63,951 bases of DNA from Erysipelotrichales bacterium (GTDB lineage Bacteria; Bacillota_I; Bacilli_A; Erysipelotrichales; Erysipelotrichaceae): assembly GCA_910576855.1 (NCBI GenBank), contig CAJTJP010000019.1, forward strand, positions 1 to 63,951, in the 5' to 3' direction. Each line of letters begins with the position of its first letter. Position 1 is the first letter of the stretch. The notes beneath the pieces are model-generated. The model ran no database searches. It had not been told where the DNA came from and worked only from the letters and a program-made list of their open reading frames with translations. Below, one piece after another: positions 18,884-28,714 of the stretch. The translations under genes were made by a program, and so were the position numbers.

Positions 18884-19486
18884 ATGTCAAGAATTACAGG
18901 ACCGACTTGGAAAGTTTCCCGTCGTTTGGGCTTCTCCATCTTGGAAAACGGAAAAGAATTACAGAAACGTCAGTACGCACCGGGACAGCACGGACCGACA
19001 AAGCGTGTAAAGCTGACTAACTACGGCTTACAGCTGCGCGAGAAACAGAAAATCCGCTTTATGTACGGTGTAAATGAACGTCAGTTCTACAACACCTTCA
19101 CAAAAGCAACCCGTATGAAGGGCGTAACCGGCGATAACTTCCTTTGCCTGCTGGAAAGCAGATTAGATAACATCGTTTATCGTATGGGAATTGCACCGAC
19201 AAGAAGAGCAGCACGTCAGTTGGTAAATCACGGTCATATTTTATTAAACGGTAAAAAATGCGATATTCCTAGTGCTCAGGTCAAAGTAGGAAGCACAATC
19301 GAAATCAAGGAAAGATCAAGAAATCTTAAGGTCATCAATGAATCTTTAGAAGCTTCCTTGAATACACCTGCTTTTGTTGATTTCAACAAGGATACAAAAA
19401 AAGGTACTTACCTTCGCTTACCGGAACGCAGTGAATTGAATCCGGAAGTCAACGAATTATTAGTCGTAGAATTCTACAACAGATAA
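18884..19486 (+). CDS. rpsD: 30S ribosomal protein S4
   Basis: Primary 16S rRNA-binding protein that starts 30S assembly. It is 200 residues. It begins [18 protein letters not shown] and has the S4 RNA-binding domain at about 90-155 ([13 protein letters not shown] and [15 protein letters not shown]). It lacks zinc-binding cysteines at the N-terminus (C- form). Preceded by AGGAGG, expressed alone from its own promoter, and ended by a strong terminator, as in Bacillus. Confidence 0.98.
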   Translation: MSRITGPTWKVSRRLGFSILENGKELQKRQYAPGQHGPTKRVKLTNYGLQLREKQKIRFMYGVNERQFYNTFTKATRMKGVTGDNFLCLLESRLDNIVYRMGIAPTRRAARQLVNHGHILLNGKKCDIPSAQVKVGSTIEIKERSRNLKVINESLEASLNTPAFVDFNKDTKKGTYLRLPERSELNPEVNELLVVEFYNR

Positions 19487-19493
19487 TCATTGA

Positions 19494-19522
19494 AACGATA
19501 TGCTGAGCATATCGTTTTTTTT
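19494..19522 (+). terminator. terminator after rpsD
   Basis: Perfect 10-bp stem AACGATATGC/GCATATCGTT (19494-19503, 19507-19516) followed by T6. Confidence 0.9.
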
Positions 19523-19612
19523 ATACCTTCACCTCCCTGCTTTATCTCATGCTGCAATGTGTAAAAAAAAGAAGAAGCTTATCTAGCTTATTGAGCCGCT
19601 ATTCTGCATTGA

Positions 19613-19662
19613 ATAAAAAAACAGGTGATGTGTAAGAAAGGGAAAGTTATTCCATCACCTGT
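19613..19662 (-). terminator. terminator of the ssb transcript
   Basis: Perfect 10-bp stem ACAGGTGATG (19621-19630) with CATCACCTGT (19653-19662), followed on the minus strand by a run of seven T. It lies about 185 bases after the ssb stop. Confidence 0.75.
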
Positions 19663-19846
19663 GATTTGCCGTTTTAACGACATTATGGGCTGATTATATA
19701 TAACCATATGCAGAGTCTGTGCTTTTTGATCCTGATATGCCCTTCGACCAGACCCTGCATATGAATGTAATAGGTAATGAGGGTTGATAATATTGATACG
19801 AAAGGTTTTGAGCAAGAAGATAGGATTCCACTCGAAGGGCATAAGC
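19663..19846 (-). ncRNA. structured 3' region of the ssb transcript, possible small RNA
   Basis: The region between the ssb stop and its terminator is not obviously coding but holds two strong nested or competing pairings: TATGCCCTTCGA (19736-19747) with TCGAAGGGCATA (19832-19843), perfect over 12 bp, and CATATGCAGAGTCTG (19705-19719) with its partner at 19749-19763 (14 of 15). The arms interleave, so both cannot be simple neighbours. The role is unknown. Confidence 0.35.
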
Positions 19847-20161
19847 TTATACTGACATAAAGGAAACATGCTCCGCTACTATTTCATAGTTATAGTAAGT
19901 TTGCGTTTCTTTTTCGACGCTGTAAGTTTGAATGCGTCCCTTGACTCCGAGCATGTCACCGATTTTACAGATTTCATTGGCTGTTTCCGCAATGCCCTTC
20001 CATAAAGTAACCGAGATTTTATCACTGTCATAGATACCGTTGCTGTTTTTAAACGGTCGCACGATATCCAATAGAATCGTCGCATACTTAATTCCGGAAG
20101 ATGTTTCACGAAGCTTGGGAAGCTCTGTAATCCGTCCTGTCAGTACCACGTTGTTGATCAC
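19847..20161 (-). CDS. short single-stranded DNA-binding protein (SsbB-like)
   Basis: A 104-residue OB-fold protein. It begins MINNVVLTGRITELPKLRE, has the SSB beta-barrel pattern (YATILLDIVRPF, ISVTLWKGIAETANEICKIGDMLGVKGRIQ) and ends at HVSFMSV. The acidic C-terminal tip (DDDIPF type) that recruits partner proteins is missing, as in the competence protein SsbB of Bacillus. It is therefore probably the accessory and not the replication SSB. The start is GTG at 20161, with AAAGGAGG upstream; the ATG just before it is out of frame. It is a single gene, convergent with rpsD. Confidence 0.85.
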   Translation of the reverse strand: MINNVVLTGRITELPKLRETSSGIKYATILLDIVRPFKNSNGIYDSDKISVTLWKGIAETANEICKIGDMLGVKGRIQTYSVEKETQTYYNYEIVAEHVSFMSV

Positions 20162-20284
20162 TGCATCCTCCTCCTTTCCAAATTAGCTTTTTTATACACT
20201 CTCTTGTGTACGGGCATATTATCGCAGTTTTTATGACAGCGCTCAAACTGCCGTATCTGTCATAATCGCCCTTTATATGTACAA

Positions 20285-20309
20285 AAAAAGTGCACAGTGT
20301 ACACTTTTT
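20285..20309 (-). terminator. terminator after the M16 protease pair
   Basis: AAAAAGTG and CACTTTTT arms around CACAGTGTA, giving a U-rich tail on the minus strand (the arms are also T-rich outward). Confidence 0.6.
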
Positions 20310-20347
20310 CTTTGATTATCACAAATTTACCGATATTGAAAAAATTG

Positions 20348-21619
20348 TTATTTAGGCATCAGACGCACGATTGCACGATGCTGATTATCAAGCTTTTCCG
20401 TAACATCTTTTATATCCTTTTTCGTCAATTCATCGACGATATCCAAAGTCTTAAAGTAATCGATGCCGGTGAAATAACTGCGGCAGAAGCTGATCGCAAT
20501 ATCATCAAAGCTGTTCATAGAACGCACTCCCTGAGCAAAATATCGCTTCTTTAACTGATTCAAAAGATCATCATCGAGTGTTCCCTGTTTCATCTGAGAC
20601 ATGCACTCTTCACATAAGCGAATAAATTCCTCAGGCTTTGAGGTTTCACTGTAAAACATCAAGATACCGTAATCCTCACCGAATTCAATGTCACAGCCGC
20701 AGAAATCATTGATTATTTTTTGATCGAGCCACTGCTGATACTGTGGATTCAGGCTTGTAAAGCTTGCGTCTAAAAGAAAACGGATCGTCCATTCGCTTTT
20801 TAAGCGCTCATAGGGATCGGTAATTCCCTTCATCTTATAAGCGACACAAAGCTTTGGCTCGCTGACATCCATCGTAAAGCTGAAATCTTCACGATATACA
20901 GTCTCAGGCTCCTCAGATTGAAGTGTTTTACACGGGATCCACTCAGCGAACTGCTTATGCGCCTGATTTGCTTCAATAACCTCAAACAGCTCCATAGGAT
21001 CATGACCGCTGACGCATATCAGCATCATATTGGATGGATGATAATTCATCTCATAACAGCGATAAAGCTGATCTACTGTCGTATTTGACACATCATCATC
21101 CTCACCCGCTATATCAAAGCGCATCGGATGCTTATGAAACAGCGAGGTATAGGCTTCCATCAATAAGCGCTGATCGCTCATTTCCTTATACATATGAAGC
21201 TCAGAGAGGATAATGCCCTTTTCCTTTTCCACTGATGCCTGATCGATATCTAATTTCTGTACAAAATCCAACAACAACTTCAGCGGTTCCTTAGGATCGT
21301 TGCTTGTGCCGGCATAATATGCCGTTTCACGATAGCTTGTAAAGGCATTGACATTTGCACCCATTTCAGAAAACATATTCATCACGTCTTTTTCGCCCAT
21401 CGCAAACATCTTATGCTCAAGAAAGTGAGCGATTCCGCTTGGATGCTCAATCCGCTCGCCGTTTTGAAGCTGTGCCAAATCCATTGCCCCGAACGGTGTC
21501 ATCATCATAAACAGACTTTTCTCATATCCGGGCTTATGCCATAACACCACATGCAGCCCGTTATCTAATACGACTTCGTTATATGTTTCTTGATAACGCT
21601 CATTTTTAATCTGTTTCAT
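20348..21619 (-). CDS. M16 family zinc protease (YmfH-like)
   Basis: A 423-residue M16B peptidase. It has the inverted zinc motif HFLEH (in GIAHFLEHKMF, about residue 75), with the third ligand Glu expected further on in EKEKGIILSELHMYKE, so it looks active. The start is taken at ATG 21619, 9 bases after AGGAGG; the earlier in-frame ATG at 21646 lies before the ribosome site. It overlaps the end of its partner by 14 bases. Pairs like this (ymfF/ymfH of Bacillus) form a heterodimer with one active subunit. The substrate is not known from sequence. Confidence 0.85.
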   Translation of the reverse strand: MKQIKNERYQETYNEVVLDNGLHVVLWHKPGYEKSLFMMMTPFGAMDLAQLQNGERIEHPSGIAHFLEHKMFAMGEKDVMNMFSEMGANVNAFTSYRETAYYAGTSNDPKEPLKLLLDFVQKLDIDQASVEKEKGIILSELHMYKEMSDQRLLMEAYTSLFHKHPMRFDIAGEDDDVSNTTVDQLYRCYEMNYHPSNMMLICVSGHDPMELFEVIEANQAHKQFAEWIPCKTLQSEEPETVYREDFSFTMDVSEPKLCVAYKMKGITDPYERLKSEWTIRFLLDASFTSLNPQYQQWLDQKIINDFCGCDIEFGEDYGILMFYSETSKPEEFIRLCEECMSQMKQGTLDDDLLNQLKKRYFAQGVRSMNSFDDIAISFCRSYFTGIDYFKTLDIVDELTKKDIKDVTEKLDNQHRAIVRLMPK

Positions 21620-22856
21620 CTTGATCATCCTCCTGACATACAACAAAGCTCATACAATGACGACAGTTTTTAAATACACGCTTGACATCATCTATCGTTA
21701 CAGCCTGAATACGCTTGATTCGCTCATCAATAGAAATGCTTTGATTCAGCACTTGATTTTGATAAAGCTGTGCAATCACGGAAGGCATGGAATCCTTGCT
21801 GGCTCTTAATGAGTTGACGATCATCGTTTTGCTTACCGTCATCAGCTCCTCGTCAAATTCACCATTGCCGATGCGCTGAAATTGGGTATGAATGACATCG
21901 ATTGCCTGATCGATATTTTCAGCCTCGACTCCTGTCGTAACGACCATAGCGCCGTCAAAGGAAATAAGACTTGCCAGTATGTTATAGCACAAGCTGCGCT
22001 TTTCTCTTACCTCGCGAAATAATAATGAAGTCGGATATTGTCCGAACATCGCATTTGCGACACGCAGTGGATAATAATCAGCATCACAGATGCCGATATT
22101 CGTCTGCCACATCATAAAGATGTTGCATTGGTTGACAACGCGTTGTTCCTTCTCATAACGGCTTGCCTGTTCACTGTGAAAAACATAGTGGGATTCTAAA
22201 TCAACATCACGTGCTTGAAAGGATAAATGCTGTTGAATCAAAGCAGTTATCTGTGCTTCATCGATCGGCCCGCATACGATCATATCGATGCGCTCCTCAT
22301 GAAGCAAATGTTTATGAGCACGCAGCACATCATCCAACGTCAGCTTTTCTAATTCCTCTAAATCACCGAGTGAGGAAATTGCCAGAGAGTTTCCCGCTCC
22401 GGCCAAGCGCAGCCCCTGAGCCACTACATATTGTGCAGCATCATCTCGAAGCCGCATAAGCTTTGCCTTCAATACCGCCTTTGCTTCATTGAAGGCTGCC
22501 TCATTTAAAAGCGGATGAAACAAAGCCTCATGAATATACTCAAAAACCGACTGTAACAGCTCTTTGTCTTTCACATAACGAGGATCGATCACTCTTGTAC
22601 GGATTTCCAATACCTGAGCCTTTCCGTATCCAACGGTCTGGGCACTGATTTGCGTTCCGTACAGATTATCCTGAATATCACTCATTTGTTTTTTCGTCGG
22701 ATATTTTTCACATCGATCACAGATCATGATCGCCAATAAGCTGCGCAAGGAAGCAATTTCCTTACGTAACGGTGCCATAAAACGGATACTGATTCCGATA
22801 TCCTTAAACTTATCATTCTTATCAAGCTGTAGGGATACATTTTTTACTAATTCCAT
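21606..22856 (-). CDS. M16 family peptidase-like protein (YmfF-like), non-catalytic partner
   Basis: A 416-residue M16B-fold protein without an HxxEH zinc motif in its N-terminal half. It has the typical C-terminal M16 pattern (FGQYPTSLLFREVREKRSLCYNI, with the conserved R and Y). It is therefore likely the inactive partner that completes the chamber of the YmfH-like subunit, whose gene it overlaps. Two hydrolase-fold genes in this order next to the SpoIIIE translocase are also found in Bacillus. Confidence 0.85.
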   Translation of the reverse strand: MELVKNVSLQLDKNDKFKDIGISIRFMAPLRKEIASLRSLLAIMICDRCEKYPTKKQMSDIQDNLYGTQISAQTVGYGKAQVLEIRTRVIDPRYVKDKELLQSVFEYIHEALFHPLLNEAAFNEAKAVLKAKLMRLRDDAAQYVVAQGLRLAGAGNSLAISSLGDLEELEKLTLDDVLRAHKHLLHEERIDMIVCGPIDEAQITALIQQHLSFQARDVDLESHYVFHSEQASRYEKEQRVVNQCNIFMMWQTNIGICDADYYPLRVANAMFGQYPTSLLFREVREKRSLCYNILASLISFDGAMVVTTGVEAENIDQAIDVIHTQFQRIGNGEFDEELMTVSKTMIVNSLRASKDSMPSVIAQLYQNQVLNQSISIDERIKRIQAVTIDDVKRVFKNCRHCMSFVVCQEDDQDETD

Positions 22857-23004
22857 ATTTTCGCCTACTTTCCTATTTTAGTATGAAATAACTCTATTAT
22901 TATATACGAAAGTGAACTAATAAACCAGCACAAACGCTATTATATCCTTTTTTAGCAATAAAAAGACAGCGAATATTTTGATTATATCAAATAAAATACC
23001 TAAT

Positions 23005-23027
23005 AAAAAGACACTGCGTGCCTTTTT
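23005..23027 (-). terminator. terminator after the DNA translocase
   Basis: AAAAAG and CTTTTT arms around ACACTGCGTGC with G-U closing pairs. It ends immediately at the stop codon. Confidence 0.6.
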
Positions 23028-25410
23028 ACATTGAAATATCTGCTTCATCATCCTCACTGCTTTTCGCATAAACCTCACGAGGCTTACTGCCGCGAGCCGC
23101 TCCGATGATACCGCGTTCCTCTAAAACATCGATCAAACGGGCAGCGCGTGCATAACCGATACTGAATTTTCTTTGAATCAATGAGGTGCTTGCCTTACGA
23201 GTGGAAATCACAAATTCCTTGACTTCCTCATAAAGCGGATCATCATGTCCGGCACTGCTTGAGGTTGCCTCGATGCCGCCGTCCAACGCTTCTAAGCGTA
23301 AGAATGCATCATCGTATTTCGGCTTTGCCTGACGTGACACAAACTCACAGATTGCCGCAACTTCCTCATCGGATACAAATGCTCCCTGAACACGTGTTGC
23401 CACCTGTTCGCCGACCGGTATGTAAAGCATATCGCCCAAACCTAACAGCTTTTCGGCTCCGACCTGATCCAATATCGTTCGCGAATCGACCGCCGAGGAT
23501 ACCGCAAAGGCGATGCGGGATGGGATATTTGCCTTAATGATACCGGTAATTACATCAACACTGGGACGCTGCGTCGCTACGATCAAATGAATTCCGGCAG
23601 CACGAGCCAGCTGTGTGATACGCTGAATACTGGACTCTACTTCTTTGGCTGCCACAAGCATTAAATCTGCAAGCTCATCAATGATCACTACAATCCAAGG
23701 AAGCTTTTTCAATCCTTCCTCAGGATGATTTTCGATATAGCCGTTATAACCGGCAATATTTCTGACTCCGGCCATTGAGAACAGCTCATATCGATTGTCC
23801 ATCATATTAACGATGACCTTTAAGGCACGATTTGCTTCCTCACCATCAGTAATCACCGGTCCCAATAAGTGTGGAATTTCACGATACGGAGTGAATTCCA
23901 CCTTTTTCGGATCCACCAACAACAGCTTTACTTCATCCGGCTTCGTGCGCATCAACAGTGATGTAATGATCGTGTTGACACAAACCGATTTACCGCTTCC
24001 GGTAGCTCCGGCAATCAACAGGTGCGGCATTTTATTCAATTCACCGTAAACACAATTCCCCATCAGATCCTTGCCGAGCGCAACCGCCAGCTTTTTATCC
24101 TCATATTGAGGAGGAATTTGTTTCATTAATTCTTTCATCGATACCGATGTCTTTTCCACATTCGGTATTTCGATTCCGACTGCCGATTTACCCGGTATCG
24201 GTGCTTCAATACGAATATCCTTTGCCGCAAGAGCCATTTTGATATCATATTGAAGATTAGAAATCTTATTGACACGTACACCGAGATCGGGCTTTACCTC
24301 AAACTTAGTAACGGCCGGTCCGATATGAGTCGCTACAAGTGTTGCCTTGACGCCAAATTGATCTAAGATTTCAATCAAGCGTCTGCCGCAGTCATTTGCC
24401 GCATTGATATTATTGATCGACTTGCCTTTTTTACCGCTGTCCTTTAATAGGTTTAAGCGCGGTAAGCGATAATTGGTATAATCCTCAACAAACTGTGATA
24501 CGAACGTATCCTGTTTACCGATCGTTTCATTGATAATACGCTGATTTTCATCGACTTCATGATTCGATGATGCCGAAACAGGTGCTTCCATCTCTGTTTC
24601 TTCACTCAGAATTTCAAGCGCAGCTTCCCCTTGCGGCTCTTCATGATCTTCATCAGCCTCCAAAAAGGAAACCTGACCTTTTTTTACTCGTTCCTCTAAG
24701 CTCATTTTCGCCAAAATGCTTTGATCCTGCGGTTCTTCATTCAACGGCTCGTCGGCACGAATATCAGCCATTTTTGCATTGCGCGCTTCCTGCTTCGCCG
24801 CTTTTCTCTGTGTTCTGCGCTCTTTATTCTGCGATTTTACGCTTGCTAAGGGTTCTTTGATTTTTTCCTTAGTGCTTGACATCCATTCCATAAAGGCACC
24901 GCTGGCAAGCAGTATCAAACCAAGCAGTAACAGCGCTGTGATAATGATCCATGTACCGGTATAGTCAAAGAGAAAGGATGACACACTGACAAGCATTGCG
25001 CCGATCAAGCCGCCCCCTGAAGCAAGCTCTCCCGAAAAAATCATCGCCGAATTGCCGACAAAGGTGCTTAATACCGCCATTCCCTTCTGCGTATTATCAT
25101 CGGGAACAGAGGCAGCCAACAGCCATGCCGTCAAAAGTACACCGAGGGCGACCGTATAATTCAGCGGTATCTCCTGAAAGGAGCGCTTCAGCATCAACAA
25201 TATCGCATACAGAATCGCAACACCGTACACGATACCGTATAAATTACCGAAGATATATTTTACACAGCCGGTCAAAAGCTGACCGACAAAGCCGATCTGT
25301 AAACCTCCGATCAAGGACAAGGTGATCATAAACAACGCATATACATAAAGCAGAATTTCATTCTCCTTCTGCTTCTTTTTGCTGTTTTTTCTTGTCTTGT
25401 TCTTGGCCAT
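23026..25410 (-). CDS. FtsK/SpoIIIE family DNA translocase
   Basis: Hexameric motor that pumps chromosomal DNA through the division or sporulation septum. It is 794 residues. Four or five hydrophobic segments (about 20-170) anchor it, followed by an acidic Glu/Gln/Lys-rich linker (about 180-300). The motor has Walker A GATGSGKSV (about 468-476) and Walker B VVIIDELADLM. The C-terminal winged-helix gamma domain (about 730-780, RKASTSLIQRKFSIGYARAA) reads orientation sequences on DNA. Position between rnjB-like and ymfF-like genes matches spoIIIE of Bacillus, so SpoIIIE is likely. Confidence 0.92.
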   Translation of the reverse strand: MAKNKTRKNSKKKQKENEILLYVYALFMITLSLIGGLQIGFVGQLLTGCVKYIFGNLYGIVYGVAILYAILLMLKRSFQEIPLNYTVALGVLLTAWLLAASVPDDNTQKGMAVLSTFVGNSAMIFSGELASGGGLIGAMLVSVSSFLFDYTGTWIIITALLLLGLILLASGAFMEWMSSTKEKIKEPLASVKSQNKERRTQRKAAKQEARNAKMADIRADEPLNEEPQDQSILAKMSLEERVKKGQVSFLEADEDHEEPQGEAALEILSEETEMEAPVSASSNHEVDENQRIINETIGKQDTFVSQFVEDYTNYRLPRLNLLKDSGKKGKSINNINAANDCGRRLIEILDQFGVKATLVATHIGPAVTKFEVKPDLGVRVNKISNLQYDIKMALAAKDIRIEAPIPGKSAVGIEIPNVEKTSVSMKELMKQIPPQYEDKKLAVALGKDLMGNCVYGELNKMPHLLIAGATGSGKSVCVNTIITSLLMRTKPDEVKLLLVDPKKVEFTPYREIPHLLGPVITDGEEANRALKVIVNMMDNRYELFSMAGVRNIAGYNGYIENHPEEGLKKLPWIVVIIDELADLMLVAAKEVESSIQRITQLARAAGIHLIVATQRPSVDVITGIIKANIPSRIAFAVSSAVDSRTILDQVGAEKLLGLGDMLYIPVGEQVATRVQGAFVSDEEVAAICEFVSRQAKPKYDDAFLRLEALDGGIEATSSSAGHDDPLYEEVKEFVISTRKASTSLIQRKFSIGYARAARLIDVLEERGIIGAARGSKPREVYAKSSEDDEADISM

Positions 25411-25429
25411 AAGACCCCTCCAATCGTTT

Positions 25430-27091
25430 CTATCCTACGTTGATTTCCATAATTACAGGGAGCACCATCGGACGCTTTCCTGTTTCCTTCATCAAATATT
25501 TCGTAATTTTATCTCTTGCATCACCGCGTACCGTTAAATTATCATAGCGCTTTTCCTTCACAGCCTCTTCAATACAGCCTTCAATGATCGAAGCTACCTC
25601 TTTCACGATATAATCGGCATCCTTTAAATAGATCAAGCCGCGAGTTTGCACATCGGGACCGTTGATCACCTTCTTGGTTTTCATATTCACTCCGACTCCG
25701 ACAATCATAACACCGTCGGTTGACAGCGTTTCACGATCCTTTAATACAACGCCGGTCACATCCCAGTTTTCCTTGCCGTCAATTAAAGTATCCTCCAGCT
25801 GCAGATGCGTAGACACACTCTTTAATACCGTATTTTCAAAGGTCGCGATCTGACCGTTATCCAAAATCAAGATACGATCCGGTGAATAACCCATTGAGGT
25901 ACCTAAATTCGCATTCATCACCAAATGACGATACTCACCCTTGACCGGAATATAATATTTCGGTTTAAACAGATAAAGCATCATTTTCAGATCCTCACTG
26001 CTCGGGTGCATCGATAACACTGTTTTAGAGCTTAAGGAGAATATATGTCCGCCTTCCTTATAGATATCATTTTCCATATCGGTAGCTTCCATTTCTGTAC
26101 CGCTGACGACCGGTGAAGCCATTATGATCGTATCACTCGGTCTGAAGGACACTCGAGAATCCTCATGATTCGCGATATTGTTCATCGTTCGGAACAAATT
26201 CTTACCGGACCCGCTGATTACGATAACGACATCCTCAACCTCATCACTGAAATTCCATTCCTTCATTTCCAGCTCACGAGGAACCTGATAATACTTGATA
26301 TCCTCAAGCTGCTTCAAAAGCTGACGAAGCTCCTTATCGTGAAAATAAATCTGTTTATTCATGCGCTTACAGATTTCAATGATTTCAATGACACGATATA
26401 AGCTTTGACGATACACAGATATTAAGATACGACCGTTGTTTTTTTCAAAAATCGGTTCAATCAAATTCGTAATGCGATGATTCGGCGCCGTATGACCGCT
26501 TCGCTCTACCCCTTGTGATTCACTCAACAGACAGAGCACACCGCTTTTGCCGATATCACTGAGTTCATTCAAATCACAGATATACTGTTCGGAAAGCATA
26601 TCGTAATCAATGATAAATTCACCCGTATAGACGATTGCCCCCTGATCGCTCATGATCGCAACACCAAAGTTATCCGGATACGCATGCGTCATCGGGAAGG
26701 TTCTGACCTTGACACCGCCGATTCTTTGTACACTGGAACGACTGATGCGATTGATCTTGACACCCTTAACGCCTTCCTTTTTCAGCATATCATGAATGAT
26801 ATTGGCCGTTAGTGCTCCGGTATAGACCGGCGCTTTGATCTGCTTCAACAAATACGGCAGTGCCGCAACGACATCATCATGTCCGTGCGTAATAAAAATA
26901 CCTTTGATTCTTTCCTTGTTTTCAATCAAATAAGTGAAATCGGGAATGATGAACTCTACTCCCAGCTGTTCTGTATCAGGAAACTTTATACCTGCCTCAA
27001 TTACAAAAATCGCTTCATTGACCTCGACAACATACATGTTTTTCCCGTTTTCATCGAGTCCTCCGAGCGCAAATATGCGTACTTGATCCAT
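25430..27091 (-). CDS. rnjB: RNase J2-like ribonuclease with degraded active site
   Basis: Metallo-beta-lactamase/beta-CASP RNase of 553 residues. The fold motifs are recognisable, but the metal ligands are altered: the signature reads HGHDDVVAAL where active RNase J1 has HGHxDHIGG, the usual HxSGH stretch reads SMHPSSED, and the late HGEYR motif reads VKGEYR. Bacillus RNase J2 (HGHADAIGA, xGEYR) is degraded in the same places. It therefore most likely works as the weak or structural partner of an RNase J1 encoded elsewhere. The place directly upstream of spoIIIE is that of rnjB in Bacillus. The first codons follow GGATGGGG-type sequence; 18 bases separate it from the translocase gene. Confidence 0.85.
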   Translation of the reverse strand: MDQVRIFALGGLDENGKNMYVVEVNEAIFVIEAGIKFPDTEQLGVEFIIPDFTYLIENKERIKGIFITHGHDDVVAALPYLLKQIKAPVYTGALTANIIHDMLKKEGVKGVKINRISRSSVQRIGGVKVRTFPMTHAYPDNFGVAIMSDQGAIVYTGEFIIDYDMLSEQYICDLNELSDIGKSGVLCLLSESQGVERSGHTAPNHRITNLIEPIFEKNNGRILISVYRQSLYRVIEIIEICKRMNKQIYFHDKELRQLLKQLEDIKYYQVPRELEMKEWNFSDEVEDVVIVISGSGKNLFRTMNNIANHEDSRVSFRPSDTIIMASPVVSGTEMEATDMENDIYKEGGHIFSLSSKTVLSMHPSSEDLKMMLYLFKPKYYIPVKGEYRHLVMNANLGTSMGYSPDRILILDNGQIATFENTVLKSVSTHLQLEDTLIDGKENWDVTGVVLKDRETLSTDGVMIVGVGVNMKTKKVINGPDVQTRGLIYLKDADYIVKEVASIIEGCIEEAVKEKRYDNLTVRGDARDKITKYLMKETGKRPMVLPVIMEINVG

Positions 27092-27218
27092 AAGATCCCC
27101 ATCCTTTCGTTTTCTATTTATTATGTTATTTCTACATAAATGAAATGCTTTTTAAACATTGCCGTACTGATTAATATTATACCACTTTTAACCGTAAAAA
27201 GACATTGAAAAATACAGA

Positions 27219-27244
27219 AAAAAAGTGAAATAATCACTTTTTTA
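27219..27244 (-). terminator. terminator at the end of miaB
   Basis: Stem AAAAGTGA (27221-27228) with TCACTTTT (27234-27241), T-rich on the minus strand; it touches the stop codon. Confidence 0.65.
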
Positions 27245-28678
27245 CAGGACCTGTTCACCGTCCAACGACCATGTTTTCGTATCGGTGATGCGCACATCTA
27301 CGATATCACCGCATTCGGCATTATGATTGATGAAGTTAACCGGCTTATTTGTTTCCGTATAACCGCTGAATATCTGCGGATTTTTCTTGCTGGGACCGTC
27401 AACCAAAACCTTGACGATTTTTCCCATATACGCGTCATTATTCACTCTTGCATAATGATTGACTGCCTCATTCAAACGATATAAGCGCTCCTGCTTCACT
27501 TCCAAAGAAACATTGTCAGCCATTTTCGCTGCAGGTGTACCTTCACGCGGTGAATAAATGAATGTATAGGCATTGTCAAATTGACATTCGTTTACGATAT
27601 CCAATGTATGCTGAAACTGCTCCTCGCTTTCATTCGGAAAGCCGACGATGATATCGGTCGAAAAAGCACAATTCTTAATACGACTTTTCAAGCGATGAAA
27701 CAAATCACGATATTCATCAATCGTATAACGTCTGCCCATCAGCTTTAGAATGTCACTGTCCCCGGATTGAACCGGCAAATGGATAAAAGGCATAATATTA
27801 TCATATCGAGCGATCACATCGATCATATCATCACTGAAATCCCAAGGATGTGAGGTCATAAAGCGAATTCGCGGCAGTCCTGTTTCGGCCGCCTTCGCCA
27901 AAAGCGTCGCAAAGCCGCCTTCAATTGCCAAATCCTTACCGTAGGAATTGACATTTTGACCTAACAGCGTGACCTCCTTGAAGCCCTGCCTTACAAGCTC
28001 CTGCAACTCCTGCAGAATATCCTCCATTGTACGAGAACGCTCCTTGCCGCGTGTATACGGAACAATACAATAGGTACAAAACTTATCGCAACCGTACATG
28101 ATATTTACCCATGCCTTATACTTGCCGAAGCGCTTTACCGGCAGATCCTCAATGACCTCTCCTTCGGTTGAATATACTTCAACGACGCGTTCCTGATTCA
28201 TTGCCTGTGCCAAAAGCAACGGTAAACGATGAATATTATGCGTGCCGAAGATCAATCTTACCTGCGAATATTTTTGTAACAAAAGTTGTACGATTTCCTC
28301 TTCCTGTGCCATACAGCCGCACAGACCGATAATCAAATTCGGATTTTCCTTATACAGTCTTTTCAGTGCGCCTAATTCGCCCAATACCTTATCCTCGGCA
28401 TTTTTACGAATCGCACATGTATTCAATATGATTACATCGGCAACTTCCTCGCATTCACAAGGCGTAAAGCCAAGTGCTTCCATAATGCCGGCAATCGTTT
28501 CACCGTCACGTTCATTTGCTTGACAGCCGTAGGTTCTTAAATAATAATGCTTCTGCGCCCCGATTCCTTCAATATCCTTCGGAATGCTGAATAATTCATG
28601 TCGTATCGCTGCCTCCTGCTTTGTACGGACCTGTGCCGCCTTTAAATCGGGAAGCGCCCAACCTGGTTGTTTTTTCAT
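27242..28678 (-). CDS. miaB: tRNA-2-methylthio-N6-dimethylallyladenosine synthase
   Basis: Radical SAM methylthiotransferase acting on A37 of tRNAs. It is 478 residues from ATG 28678, six bases after AAGGAG; an upstream in-frame ATG at 28729 is inside the ferredoxin terminator and is rejected. The three cysteines of the N-terminal UPF0004 cluster are in YGCQANERDG, LNTCAIR and GLCGCMAQ. The radical SAM cluster is YGCDKFCTYCIVPYTRG. A C-terminal TRAM domain (about 410-475) binds RNA. The gene just upstream is a small ferredoxin, a possible electron donor, but a terminator lies between. Confidence 0.95.
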   Translation of the reverse strand: MKKQPGWALPDLKAAQVRTKQEAAIRHELFSIPKDIEGIGAQKHYYLRTYGCQANERDGETIAGIMEALGFTPCECEEVADVIILNTCAIRKNAEDKVLGELGALKRLYKENPNLIIGLCGCMAQEEEIVQLLLQKYSQVRLIFGTHNIHRLPLLLAQAMNQERVVEVYSTEGEVIEDLPVKRFGKYKAWVNIMYGCDKFCTYCIVPYTRGKERSRTMEDILQELQELVRQGFKEVTLLGQNVNSYGKDLAIEGGFATLLAKAAETGLPRIRFMTSHPWDFSDDMIDVIARYDNIMPFIHLPVQSGDSDILKLMGRRYTIDEYRDLFHRLKSRIKNCAFSTDIIVGFPNESEEQFQHTLDIVNECQFDNAYTFIYSPREGTPAAKMADNVSLEVKQERLYRLNEAVNHYARVNNDAYMGKIVKVLVDGPSKKNPQIFSGYTETNKPVNFINHNAECGDIVDVRITDTKTWSLDGEQVL

Positions 28679-28714
28679 AATCTGCTCCTTATCTGAAAAG
28701 AATGCCGATGCTTG

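Noticed and set aside
19588-19869. A 93-codon frame between ssb and rpsD
   Set aside because: It begins inside ssb, runs past the ssb terminator, and has no ribosome site or family.
25430-27091. RNase J1 annotation
   Set aside because: Metal-binding histidines are missing in three motifs; it is J2-like.
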